From Cycas panzhihuaensis (lineage: Eukaryota > Cycadophyta): a DNA stretch of 64,000 nucleotides. The stretch is taken from contig CM041465.1 of NCBI GenBank assembly GCA_023213395.1, positions 127,231,741 to 127,295,740 on the forward strand, given 5' to 3'. The notes below the pieces were generated by a model. The model saw nothing but the letters and a program-made list of their open reading frames with translations, had not been told where the DNA came from and searched no databases. Below are positions 45,818 to 56,809 of this stretch, in pieces (the stretch's first letter is position 1; each line of letters starts with the position of its first letter). A program made the translations under genes and the position numbers.

Positions 45818-48192
45818 CATACTAAAAAAATATAAAGCTAAAGGAACATTTTGCATTCAAGTAAGAGAGGAAGGAGGCATAATTCCTACAATATGCTCCT
45901 TCTGATAAAAGCAACATACAACATGCATATGCAAGATGAATATGTACAGGTTGGTTAATTACTCTTTTCCTTTTATGTTATTTATTATGCAAGACAATAA
46001 GCCTAATAATGACAAAAGGAAAAGAGCTATGAGAGGAGGGGAAGTACATACCCAGAAAGTCACGCAGCCAAAGAAGATATCTTGCATGTATGCTACACTT
46101 ACTCCCTTGTCCTTATCTGATGCACTAATGTTGTCGAGAGGCGGTGTTGAAGGGGGATTTCTTACCTTCCCCATGTGAAAGAAAAGAAAGGAAAAAACTG
46201 GAAAGGACAAAAGGAAATAAAGCAACTATGCAAGGAGGTAAAATGAAAAGGAGAAAGGTGAAGACTTACCTGTATTAAAGCACCTCTTCCTTTTCATGAA
46301 CGTTGTGATGAAATCTATAAGCATAAAGGTTTCCTTCCCCTTTCTTCGAGGGGCCGCTAGAATGCCAAGTGGGTATGTATATATATATAAAGGAAACAAA
46401 GTGCCAAAAGTTACAAGTGAAGTGTTGAAAATAACACAAAATATTTAATTGAAAGGTACTTCCAAACTCATCAACATAAGTCTTAACAAGCAATGAATGC
46501 TAGTAGTTAGCCTCAGAATGGCTAATCCCCTTTGATGTAAATACCTCCATGCTACCTCTAAGCACAAGAATAATAGGTTTGGATAGCCTATATGACAGCC
46601 AATGGTGAAAGGAACAAATGGTATGAAAACTAAAAATGTTACTAATATTACCAAAGTTGCGGTATGTAGCATGTACAACACCGAATGAGGGAGTGGACAA
46701 AAGAGGGATATGACACCACTAGGGGATGAAATACCCTACTAATATGGGGCTCTTAAGGCTGGAAATAATGCAGTAAGGGGCTACATACACTGATTCTAGT
46801 AATAGCCTCATTTCTGGGGTCATCCGGTAACCCAAGGAAGATACAAGGAGGAGAAGGGGTATTGCCCCTTGGGAAGTTGGCCTTGTTAGGTACGGAACCC
46901 GTCGAGTGTATCCTTTACTCACACCTTGAGAGGCTCACCTCTGAGCCCTCTTAGAGAGACTAGAGAGATAGTGGAAAGAAAAATGCAGTAAAAAGGGAAT
47001 CATAGGGAAATATCTCCTGTGTAAACTAGGGAAAGACTGAAAATGAAAGATGTATGAAGGAAATCCTAGCTTTCAAAGGAATTTTAAGGAGATGAAATGA
47101 GGAAAAAACACAAAGAGCTACCTGTTGGGTTGAGTTTACTGATGAGGCTGGCTAAGAGCAAAGAAGTATGAAGTCGGCTCGGATGCTTGCAGATGAATCT
47201 CTACAAAATCTAAAGAAGAAACCTGCTAAACACCTGTAGATGCAAGCTTTGAATGGTATTACTGCTTGGTGAAGCTCATTGATGAGATTGACTCCATGAA
47301 CCTGAGTTATGAGAGATAGAGTCTAGGTAGGAACATAAGAGATCTCAATAGATGCAGGGCATTTCCTACAGGAGGAAGCTTGCAGAGGTGGTAGAAGAGC
47401 AAGAGAAAAGAGATGTAAGAGCTAGTTGGAGGTTGTTAGAGATTGTTAAAGGAGAAAAATGAGGAAATTTTTGGGCTTTATACTCAACCTTAGCTCTAAT
47501 CGAGTGATTAGGATTAGTCTAGGACTCGGGGAATGACTAATCCATATGGCAATTTTACAAAAAATATGAAAATTACCATGGTGGATTAAGAAAATAGACA
47601 TGGACAGTCGTACCACGGTAAACTTCGTGGTACTACAAAATTTACAGTGGGGTGGGGCCAGAATTTAACAAAAAGATATATTAATGTCTTGGGGGCCCTA
47701 AAAGAGGGTACCTTAGGCCTAGGAGAGGTTGGTCCTCCTATCCAGGTGGCTAGGGATGGTCCAAATAGGCAAATGGGCTAGACCAGGCAGGGTATTGAGA
47801 GTTAGGGCTCCCAAAAAACCTATGGATGGACATAAAATGCCAACCACTCATAGTGAAATGCTAGGGGTTTCGGTAAGGTGACAAAGGAGTGAGCAGATCA
47901 CACAGGTTGGTCAATGCTCGAGGCGATGTAGAGGTATAGTAGAGGGTTGTAAGGTGCCATAGAGATGCATGCCTCACAGAGAAGCATGTCCCATGGGTCG
48001 TCATAGGCTAGGGACATGTAGCATGATCAAGCAGCAAGATGCATAGTGATCATAAAGATGAGGCACTCAACCATCTAATAAATCAAGCAATGCTTTAATC
48101 TACCTCCTAAAATGACTGAGAAGGGAGATGGGAGCATACCTGTTCTTACCTGAGTCAACCTATCCATACCTATTCCCGGTATCTAGGAAACA
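45818..48192 (-). repeat. E1 5' LTR, outer piece (2375 bp)
   Basis: Matches 14311-16699. It starts at the E2 insertion point with CATAC, the uninterrupted target sequence, and ends at the E1 LTR terminus AAACA (plus strand). Paired frames here and at 14456-15419 are shared LTR sequence, not genes. Confidence 0.88.
47613..47650. repeat. 38-bp hairpin in E1 5' LTR
   Basis: The two 19-base arms pair at 15 of 19 positions, with CCAC and GTGG at the outer ends and a GTGGTACTAC core. It ends 542 bp from the LTR start, against 534 bp for the 3' LTR copy. Confidence 0.75.
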
Positions 48193-49418
48193 GAGAGTAA
48201 CAACAACTAAGAAAGGCTACACCATAGCCAAACAATGGCAAAAGGAGTGACAAATTTCCTAAAATACAAGCTATTATAAAAGAATAGGAAGAGATAACTA
48301 GATGAGTGGTGGAGAGATGACCATGCCCCACTTTAGTCTAACCCTTAAAAAACCTCAAAGAAGGTTGGCCTTTTAGCAAGTATTTCAAAGCTCAAAATGA
48401 ATACAAGATCAATGCAATAATCAGCCAGAGAAAAGAGTAATTTTTAATCAAAAACTACCTTCAAAATACTGTGAAATGAACTAAAAACTAAATAGGAAAG
48501 ACTTTATATATTTAGAAGAAGTTTGAAGCTTAAAACTTTGAAAAAAATCCATAAAAATTGAAGCTTAGACCATCAACATTCAAATATTAGTAATACACAA
48601 AGTCATAGTATCAAAAATCTTTCATAATTTCATCCACAAGTCTCTTCAAAATCCAAGTTTCAGCCATAACAGTAGTAGTCTTCAAAATCTCCAAGAATAC
48701 TCAAAAAATCTACCATAAACTTGAGAAAATCATCCACTAAATCATCAATAACTAATAGAAAAACCCTTCTCATCATTCCTAGGCATCGAAGGGATAAGAT
48801 CCCACCAAATCTAGGCAGCGACATATAAAATTCTAGAACATTAGTCGAGTTTTACATGTATGATAGTCAAAAATATGACTATTTGTATTTTTAGACCTAT
48901 AAAAATGTGACTTGATTTTTAAAATGTAATTAATTACATTTTTAGTAGCGTAAAAATGCAACAAATGTAGAAGTGAAATTTAACTCAAAAAAAGTTAATA
49001 TTTAGTATTTAAATATAAATTAAAGTATAAATAACTTTATAAATAAGTAATAAAGCCCAAAACAAGGTGAGAATACTAAATACAAGCCCAAAAATAATTT
49101 GAAAAAGGACAAGGTTAGGTGAAATCAAGGATAAAACATAAAAATAACAAGTTTTATAGAAGGCATGAGGTCAAATTAATCATGAAGAAAAACTTTAGTG
49201 CCATAGTTTAAGTTATCAATAGGTAATGGTAAAAAATATAAATCACATCATTGTTCATCATAAATCAATAAACAAAATTCATATATTCTTTCATCAAGCA
49301 TAGCCTAATTCATAATCAAACAAATCCATCCTTCATTCTCTATGAAACCATATAATAAACATGCTAAAACTTACAAATACAAACCAAATACTAATCAAAG
49401 GCTAGGTTTTGGTGAAAC
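48193..49418 (-). repeat. E4 3' LTR, outer piece
   Basis: The minus-strand start TGTTTCAC at 49418, directly after a purine tract, matches the E1/E2 LTR starts (TGTTTCC). The other half was displaced to the left of E1 when that element inserted. The partner LTR is not in the window, so the total length is unknown. Confidence 0.7.
48921..48942. repeat. 22-bp perfect palindrome in E4 LTR
   Basis: AAAATGTAATT followed by its exact reverse complement. It ends 476 bp from the LTR start, the same position as the GC-rich hairpins of E1 and E2. Confidence 0.8.
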
Positions 49419-49429
49419 ATTTACCCCCT
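49419..49429 (-). promoter_or_regulatory. E4 polypurine tract
   Basis: The minus strand reads AAGGGGGTAAA directly before TGTTTC. This fixes the 3' LTR start. Confidence 0.75.
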
Positions 49430-49963
49430 TGACACTTGAAGCTCCTATTCTAAGAAGAGAGATAGGATGGTAAGAGGTAGCAATAACATTGTAATTATTA
49501 TTTTGATCAAAGTGATAGGAATCAAATGAAGTATATGAATGATGAGGTGATGTAACTCTATGATCTAACCTAAAACAAATTCCATATAATAGTAAAATTG
49601 AAAGAAACTCTCACTAGTAAGTCTATTTGAAAGGATTGGGTTTCTAATACCAAAAGGCTATTATTTACATCCTTTTGTCCAAATGAATTAGGCACCTATA
49701 ATCATCATGAAGTTACCCAAAAGAACTGGGTATTTATCAACACCAAGAACCTACCTAAAAGGACTGGGTATCTAACATCACTAAACACCTACTTAGTGAC
49801 TACAAACTAGATGAAACTTCACTACCATATGACATGCCCATAAAGTAGATGAGACTTGACCACCAGATGCCCATGAACTAGATGAGACTCTAATGTACAA
49901 TTGGTCATAGTTTATCTCTATTTAACTATGCATTAGAGGGGAATCCTTTTGCTAAAGCAAAAA
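49430..49963. other. E4 3' untranslated region with short imperfect repeats
   Basis: Three spaced copies of AAAGGACTGGGTATCTAA-like sequence (about 49631, 49720 and 49757) and two of TAGATGAGACT (about 49857 and 49877). No coding frame. E3 then interrupts it. Confidence 0.5.
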
Positions 49964-50336
49964 TGTTAGGATACCACTCCTTAATAATAATTGCACACCA
50001 ATATAATAAGAAAATAACTCCAAAAGAGTACTTGTATTACAATACCCTTCGAGGGGGCAACCTCCCAATTACATGCAAATAACAATGATATTTAAGATAC
50101 CGTACTCTAAGGATTACATAAATATATATATATGGCTCTATGCTTACTATTCAACCTCCTCCTTATGCATGTGAGATATTACATGAATATATATAGTACT
50201 CAATGACCACTACACAACCTTCTACTTATGCATGTGGGATATTAAGAAAAGGGAAGAAGTTGAAGAAATAAAAATATAAGAGAGAGAAGAAGTAAAAGAT
50301 ATAAGAGAAGGTAAGTTAGGGGTTGGATCCCTAATA
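49964..50336 (-). repeat. E3 3' LTR (373 bp)
   Basis: Pairs with 55639-56021. The purine tract AAGGGGGGAA lies just upstream on the minus strand (about 50338-50348). Confidence 0.92.
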
Positions 50337-50344
50337 AATTTCCC

Positions 50345-50500
50345 CCCTTAAAAAAACTTTGCCCTCAAAGCTTGGTGATCTCAGGGTGCTCTAGGACAAA
50401 TTATTTATTCTCCCAATTTGCATCTTCTCGCGGAAGTTGTTTCTATTTGATAAGATACTGAATGATTTGTCTGGATCGTAGATGTCAAATTCTTTGGTCG
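50345..50500 (-). pseudogene. E3 chromodomain
   Basis: The minus frame reads ESIIDQRI, HLRSRQIIQYLIK, KQLPREDANWENK and VLEHPEITKL. This is the integrase C-terminal chromodomain: an aromatic-rich strand, then the W-x-x-LP...TWE-like motif. In chromoviruses it steers integration to histone-marked chromatin. Three TAG stops. Confidence 0.85.
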
Positions 50501-51740
50501 ATGATAGATTCTGGAATGAGTTGAAGTTGCCCCTCCTCATTTAAGATAGGTAATTCTATTTGTAACTTGTACTTATTGCCCAATTACCTTCTTAAGACAT
50601 GAAACATGAAAGACATTATGGATCCTTGATAGTGGTGGTAAGTCCAAGGCATATGCAACTTCATCAATCTTCTTGAGAATTTTGTAAGGCCCATAAAATC
50701 GAGGTTGTAACTTATGTTGCCCATTCCATTTGAGAGATGTCTGCTTATATAGTTACAATAGTAAGTATACCCAATTACCTAGCTGAAATGCTCATTCACT
50801 TCACCCTTTATCTGTCTATTGTTTCATCTGATTTTATGTAAGGTTCAAATTTTCCTTAAGCACCTTAAGAATCTGTGTTGTTTGTTGGATGTGGTTTTCG
50901 ACTGCTTGAACCTTAGAACTAATTATGGCATAATTTTTAAGTGTGGGTGGTTCATAGCCATATAATGCTTAGAACAGATTCATTCCTATTGATGCATGAT
51001 AGGTTGTATTATACCACTATTCTGCTAAAGGAAGCCAATGATGCCACTACCCTTATTTATCTAAAGCATAACACTGAAGGTATCCTTCAAGGCACTTATT
51101 AACCACCTCAGTTTATCCATCTATTTGTAGATGGTAGGCTGAGCTCATTGTCAATTTAGTACCAAGTAAATAGAAGAGTTTTGTCCAAAAGTTGTTGGTA
51201 AACTTGGGATCCCGATCACTGACTATATATTTGGGCATGCCATGCAACCTATGTATATCCTTTAAAAAGACCTCAGCAATTTGCTTTACCTTATATGTGG
51301 CTTGAATGCCATAAAAATGAGCATATTTAGTTAGCCTATCAACAACCACCAGTATAGCATCTTTTCCTTCTAACTTGGGCAGACCCACGATGAAGTCCAT
51401 AGAAATTTCTTCCCATCATTGATTTGGTATGGGAAGGGGTTGTAGCAATCCTAGAGACTTGATTATTTCTGTCTTATGTCATTGATAAATTTCACATGAG
51501 GTAACATATCTCTTTACATCTCCATTTTGTCCCTTCCAAAAGAAAGATTATTTTAAGCGGTGATATGTTCATAGGAACCCTGAGTGACTTGCTGTTGGAG
51601 AGGCATGTGCATCATGTAAAATTTGCTCCTTAAGGCTAGAGTGAGGGCATATATATATTTGATTCTTATACCAGAGAATATTTAAAGACCATGTATAATG
51701 GGTTGAATGCCCTACTCCAGCTTGAAGATATTGAATGATC
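50501..51740 (-). pseudogene. E3 integrase
   Basis: Zinc domain: ILHDAHASPTASHSGF (51569-51640). Core 51113-51400: MDFIVGLPKLEGKDAILVVV with the first Asp, YIVSDRDPKFTNNFW with the second, then HLQIDG-stop-TEVVNK with the Glu. C-terminal text: NGQHKLQPRFYGPYKILKKI and LPPLSRIHNVFHVSCLKK. It belongs with the chromodomain at 50345-50500. TAG stops interrupt it. Confidence 0.9.
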
Positions 51741-53170
51741 TGCTTCGTAAAGGAGTCCTCATCCCATTCTTTCTTAGCGACTGCTATCCAAGAGGGATTG
51801 ACTGTCATGATAGAATACAGTATAGAGCCTTCTTCCTTACGAGATAAAGCATCAGCAACTATATTATCCTTGCCTTTTTTATATATGATTTTAAAGTCAA
51901 AAGCTTGCATTTTGGTGACCCATTTTTGTTGTTCCTTAGATGTTGTCCTTTGAGATAGGAAATATTTTAAGCTATCATGGTCTATTTTAATTTGGAAAAT
52001 ATGTTCCCAATGAATATTATTGTCATTTCCTAACTGCATGAAGAATTGCTAACATCTCCTTCTCATAGGTAGATTTGACTTGTTCCTTGAGCGTAAGTTG
52101 ATGACTTTCAAAGGCCAAAGGTTTTCCTTCTTGCATTAAGACTGCTCCAATGCCTTGCCCCAATGCATCACATTCAATGGTGAAGGTCTTTGTAAAGTCT
52201 GGTATTGCAAGGACTAGTGTGGTAGTTAAAGCTAGTTTTAGGTGTTCAAATGCTTCAGATGCCTTATCATTCCAATGAAAGGAATCCCTTTTTAACAAGT
52301 TGATTAAAGGGAAAGTAATCCTTGCATAGCCTTGAACAAACTTTCGATAATATCCTATGATTCCTAAGAATCCAAGAAGGCCCTTAATGTTTTTAGGTTT
52401 AGGCCAGTTTTTGATAACTGTTATTTTGTTACGATTCACCTTGACTCATTCTTGAGAGATAATATGGCCCAAATATTCTATTTGTGTTTGTCTAAATTGA
52501 CATTTTGATTTTTTTGCCTAAAGTTGATTGTCTGTAAGCACCTGTAATGCCTTATCAACATGCTCAAAATGGTCTTCCCACATATGACTAAAGATCAAAA
52601 TGTTATCAAAAAAGACTAACATGAACTTCCTAGTAAGGCTGAAAGAGTTTATTCATGAGTCCTTGAAAGGTGGATGAGGCATTAGTCAAGCCAAATGGCA
52701 TGACTAAAAATTCATAGTGACCTTCACATGTACGAAATGTAGTTTTATGTACATCCTTTGCTTTGATCCTAATTTGATAGTATCCTGACCGCAAGTCCAA
52801 TGATGTGAAGAACATTGCTCTATGGAGTTCATCTAAGAGTTCATCGATGACTAGTATAGGAAATTTATCCTTGATGGTTATCTTATTGAGCTCGTGGTAG
52901 TCTACATACATGTGAAATGAGCCATCCTTTTTCTTACTAAAATCACTGGGGCAGAAAAAGTGCTTTTACTTTCCCTAATAATACCAGCATTAAGGAGTTT
53001 TTGAACTAGTCGTTCAATTTCATTCTTTTGCTGGTAGGGATACCAGTATGGTCGAATACAAGGAGGATTACTTCCAACTACCAGGTCAATGCTATGATCT
53101 TGGTCACATACTGGGGGAAGACCTTGAGGAATATCCTGAAAGACCTGGTTATGGTGGTGAAGTACCAATT
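51741..53170 (-). pseudogene. E3 reverse transcriptase and RNase H
   Basis: RT begins QKNEIERLVQKLLNAGIIRE (about 53000-53060) and then [20 protein letters not shown] (52840-52905), [20 protein letters not shown] and [20 protein letters not shown], with [10 protein letters not shown] intact at the Gln lost in the Tat copies. Active site VFFDNILIFS (usual FFDD; Asp to Asn) near 52600. After it, MNRNKITVIKNWPKPKNIKG. RNase H: TIECDALGQGIGAVLMQEGK, HQLTLKEQVKSTYEKEMLAI and FDFKIIYKKGKDNIVADALS (51850-52240). Confidence 0.92.
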
Positions 53171-54728
53171 TTAAGTCATTTAGTATACCATCACCTTAGA
53201 TAATGTCCCCTTCTTTTGGAAGTTCTTGACCTTCCAGAGCATAACATTTGGCAATGATTCCTGTACCACTTATTTTAAGAAGCCTCTCCATATAGCATGA
53301 GCTGATAATTTGGGTTGGTGGAGGAATGATTCCATTCAATTGATAGTCAATTCCTTCCGAAGTAAATCGAATGAAGAGCTCTTACATATTTAGTTGAATG
53401 GTCCATAGTGGTTTGAGCCATTGTACCCCTAATACAACATCAACTCCTCTAATGGGAATGGCATACATAGAAGTGGAGAGGTGATAGTCACCCATTTGCA
53501 ACTTGATATTATGACATTTTTCCCCACAAGCAAGTGTCCCTCCATTAGCCACTATAACCTAAAAATTTTTGACAAGATATGGAAAACAATTAAGTTCTTC
53601 AGCAAGTTTTCGATTAATGAAATTGTGGGTGCTCCTAGAATCTATGAGGACGACCACTTTCCTTTTCTTAATGTACCCAATAAATTTGAGTGCTTGAGGG
53701 GCTATAATTCCAACTAGGGCATGCATAGATATAGTAGCAGTATCTTCTTCTTCCTCCTCAGGTGGGTCACAATCATTATTTTCTAGCTCTAATGAGGCTT
53801 CTTCTACTGGTTCCTCATCTTGAACATCCTCAATTATGAATAAGCATCATTTAGGACACTTATGGTCTTTATTCCACTTTTGGTTACAATGAAAACATAA
53901 CCCTTTCAATTATTTCTCATCCATCTCTTGGGAAGTCATTTATCGTACACCAGGAACCTAAAATTGTGGTCGCTTTTCTAGAAATGTTCGTTAGGGGGGT
54001 CGGGATGCCTTATTTTTTGCTTCAATATGTCGAGAAAAATTAATAGATGTAGAGATGTTATCAGGTTTTAAGAGTCGTAACTCATATCTGATGTCATCTC
54101 GTAACCCACCAATGTACAACTCAAGTAATTTATCCTGACAAAGACTATCAACTCTTATGGAGAGACGTTGGTATCCTGCTGTATAAGCTGAAACAGTCCC
54201 TTCCTGTCTAACTTTAGCTAACTAGTTAAAGTGGTCATGATCCTGTGCATCGCCATATTAAGCTATAAGATCCTTAACAAAACCCTCCCATTGATAACTA
54301 AGCCCACCAATTATTTTCATAACCTATTGGTACCATTGGTAGGGTTAAGTTTCCATGTGTAGAGAAGTAACAGAGATCTTCTCATCTGTTGGAACTTGAT
54401 TAAGAGAAAAGTATTATTCCATTTGTGTGATCTAGGTATGCACATCTATGCCATTGAACTTCTTGATTTCTACCTTGGGAAGGAAGTTCAGACGAAAGTA
54501 CCTACCATCATTACCTTCATCTTCTTTAGCGAAGTGACCCCCACCTATGTGAGTAATATCATCAAGGTCACTCTTTTCTTCCTTAAGAGGTTTCATAGAT
54601 GTGAGCTCTAGCATTATTGCTTCAAATTTTTCATTGAAGTCATTTTGGATTTGTAATATATCTTCTCAAAGTTGTGAAACAGCATCATTGAGATCTTGAG
54701 TCCAACTTGGGTTCATCTTAGGGGTCAT
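53171..54728 (-). pseudogene. E3 gag and protease
   Basis: Candidate starts are at 54728 and 54716. Gag text: FEAIMLELTSMKPLKEEKSD, FLPKVEIKKFNGIDVHT, VRQEGTVSAYTAGYQRLSIR and LLELYIGGLRDDIRYELRLL. The zinc knuckle is LCFHCNQKWNKDHKC (about 53863-53910), typical of plant chromoviruses. Protease: VVVLIDSRSTHNFINRKLAE (53595-53655; DSR in place of DSG), followed by VDVVLGVQWLKPLWTIQLNM. Stops are mainly TAG and TAA. Confidence 0.88.
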
Positions 54729-55624
54729 TAATCCAAAAGACCTAAGTTGAAGCCTGGTTGGTAAATGTGACTGAAAAGGATTTGACGGGGTGTCTATAGA
54801 CTATTATCCCCAATATTTTATAATGAGGCAATATGGATTTTTTTTCTCCGCTTTTTGCTTTTTTACTTTTCGCTTTTTTCCTTTTTTACTTTTTTGGGCA
54901 CTGGTTGGCTGATAAACTATGTACACATGAGCTACTGATAAACCTGCTAGACACACTCGATTTAACAAATAGCTTATGACTAACTCACTGACTGACTAAG
55001 TACGTACAACTCACTAATAGACTAACTAGGTACACTAGGTATGGGCTTATCTGGTTTATAGGCCCTCTGATATACTAATCCCAGACGTAAATAGTATCAA
55101 CTTATAGAGGTAGACGATGTACTCTATAGTTGTACTACCCCATCTCTAGGGTACGTGGAGAGTAACTTCTTGGGGCTAACCACTTACCAGTGCACTACAA
55201 ATTAGAGACGGTCAATAGGTTTCCTGTGGTTACCTATACTAAGAAGGCCTATCTAAGGGGTCCTCCTATATACCTGTAGGTATGTGGAGGCACAATTCCG
55301 TAGATAAGTTCTGTCTAAGGTTTGATTTAGAAGTGTGATCTTTAGTCCTTCACGCAAGGGATGGAAAAGCCACAATGTGCTTAGCCCAAAATGACAGATC
55401 CTGGTGATATTTATAGACCCATGACACAGAGTCTCTATCTAAATGAAAAAGAGAACTACCCGGTGGGAGTGATAGGGTAGCTACCCAATTACAGTGTTAT
55501 CTACCCCCAAAAAGCAAAGTAACTAAATGGAAATAAAATGAGAATAGGTACTAATGAGAAAAAAAAATGATGAAAAAAATTGATTATTTAGTACCTTGAC
55601 TCTCCCACAAGGAATGGATCGACC
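54729..55624 (-). other. E3 untranslated leader
   Basis: Non-coding. It includes a pyrimidine-rich run of CTTTTTT-type repeats at 54837-54897. Confidence 0.6.
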
Positions 55625-55636
55625 ACTCTGATACCA
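55625..55636 (-). promoter_or_regulatory. E3 primer-binding site (initiator Met tRNA)
   Basis: Minus strand TGGTATCAGAGT starts two bases after the LTR end, complementary to initiator methionine tRNA, the usual chromovirus primer. Confidence 0.9.
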
Positions 55637-55638
55637 CT

Positions 55639-56021
55639 TGTTAGGATACCACTCCTTAATAATAATTGCACACCAATATAATAAGCAAATAACTCTAAAA
55701 GAGCACTTGTATTGCAATACGCTTCGAGGGGGCAACCTCCTAATTACATGCAAATAACAATGATATTTAAGATATCATACTCTAAGGATTACATAAATAT
55801 ATATATATGGCTCTATGCTTACTACTCAACCTCCTCCTTATATATGTGGGATATTACATGAATATATATAGTACTCAATGACCACTACACAACCTTCTAC
55901 TTATGCATGTGGGATATTAAGAAAAGGGAAGAAGTAGAAGAAATAAAGATATAAGAGAGAGAAGAAGTAGAAGATATAAGAGAATATAAGAGAAGGTAAG
56001 TTAGGGGTTGGATCCCTAACA
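55639..56021 (-). repeat. E3 5' LTR (383 bp)
   Basis: Pairs with 49964-50336. It carries an extra 10-bp AGAATATAAG-type step near its start compared with the other copy. Confidence 0.92.
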
Positions 56022-56090
56022 AAAAAGGACAGACTGTCATAATTTATTGGCTTATAAACAGTTGACTATTTAGAGTAAACCCATCATAGA

Positions 56091-56420
56091 TCAACCTCAT
56101 TAATGAGGTGAGGGTTTTCAAGGGTCGATTATCTTAGTTTAGCTTCATTACCAATCATTTTGAAGGGTTCCCTATCATAGTTTAATCTTGTTAATAGGTA
56201 GAAGGGATTCAAAGCATGACCTTGTCATAGTTTAGGTTCATTAACACGTGAAAGAAGGCTTGAAGTGTGACCCTGTGATAGTTTAGGCTCATCAATAGGT
56301 GAAAGAAGGCTTAGAGTGAGACCTTATCATAGTTTAGGCTCAACAACAAGTGAAAGAAGGCTTAGAGTGAGACCTTATTATAGTTTAGGCTCATCAACAA
56401 GTGAAAGAAGGCTCAAAATG
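56091..56420. repeat. Tandem repeat, about 51-bp unit, five clear and two degraded copies
   Basis: Units start at 56175, 56225, 56276, 56327 and 56378 (steps 50, 51, 51, 51), each with CATAGTTTAGGCTCAT and GTGAAAGAAGGCTTAGAGTG. Two weaker copies precede them. Single related units occur in E1 (about 17010), E2 (about 31998) and near 61215 and 61261. Confidence 0.85.
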
Positions 56421-56661
56421 AAGTTTCTCTAGAGATAAATACTAAAAATTAGTATATAGGGAAGAACCTAGGTAATAAATCATATCTCTAAATGGAAAAT
56501 GAGCTCCAATAAACATAGTCACACATTAAAATGATAATTGATTGGATATTTATAGGTAATTTTAATAAGAATAATGATTGCAAAAGAACATATTTTGCTT
56601 TGATAGATCCTACAGGAAATAAAGAAAAATCTACCAAGGAGAACTGAGAGAAAACCCCCCA

Positions 56662-56668
56662 TATATAA
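56662..56668 (+). promoter_or_regulatory. TATA box of the E4 antisense gene
   Basis: TATATAA in CCCCCCATATATAAGA, followed by TTTCATTTTTACA. It is 148 bp before the exon 1 ATG and matches E1 and E2. Confidence 0.72.
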
Positions 56669-56809
56669 GAAAATGGATGAAAAAGGATTTCATTTTTACA
56701 TGATGGAGGAGGAGAAAATGAGATACCCAAAGGATATTGTCTTGAATTCCAGAGTGATCTAAAGCTTTTTTTGATGGGGGGTTGGCCCTTAGGGATCTTT
56801 ATCAACAGG

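Larger units (their letters stand above)
13714..48192 (-). mobile_element. E1: Tat-type Ty3/gypsy element, 5' LTR split by E2
   Basis: Boundaries are 3' LTR 13714-16699, internal region 16700-28379, and 5' LTR in two pieces, 28380-28985 and 45818-48192. The two pieces minus the 5-bp duplication add to 2976 bp, against 2986 bp for the uninterrupted 3' LTR. That agreement is strong support for the nesting. The net element is about 17.6 kb. The order is PBS, gag, protease, RT, RNase H, integrase, antisense PMD gene, aRNH, 3' LTR. The ends are TG...CA and the near-duplication is GATAG/GAGAG. All genes are broken. Confidence 0.9.
49964..56021 (-). mobile_element. E3: complete chromovirus (Ty3/gypsy with chromodomain)
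   Basis: A 6058-bp element with LTRs 49964-50336 and 55639-56021, ends TG...CA (left end now TA) and duplication AAAAA on both sides (49959-49963, 56022-56026). Order: PBS, gag, protease, RT, RNase H, integrase, chromodomain, 3' LTR. By eye the LTRs differ at about 17 positions plus one 10-bp indel, the closest LTR pair in the window. It sits inside E4. Confidence 0.93.

Noticed and set aside
56091-56420. CRISPR-like array
   Set aside because: The units are directly adjacent with no unique spacers, and the context is a plant retrotransposon.
56488-56805. Minus-strand frame of 105 codons
   Set aside because: It overlaps the proposed promoter and 5' region of the E4 antisense gene, has no family text, and is not present in E1 or E2.
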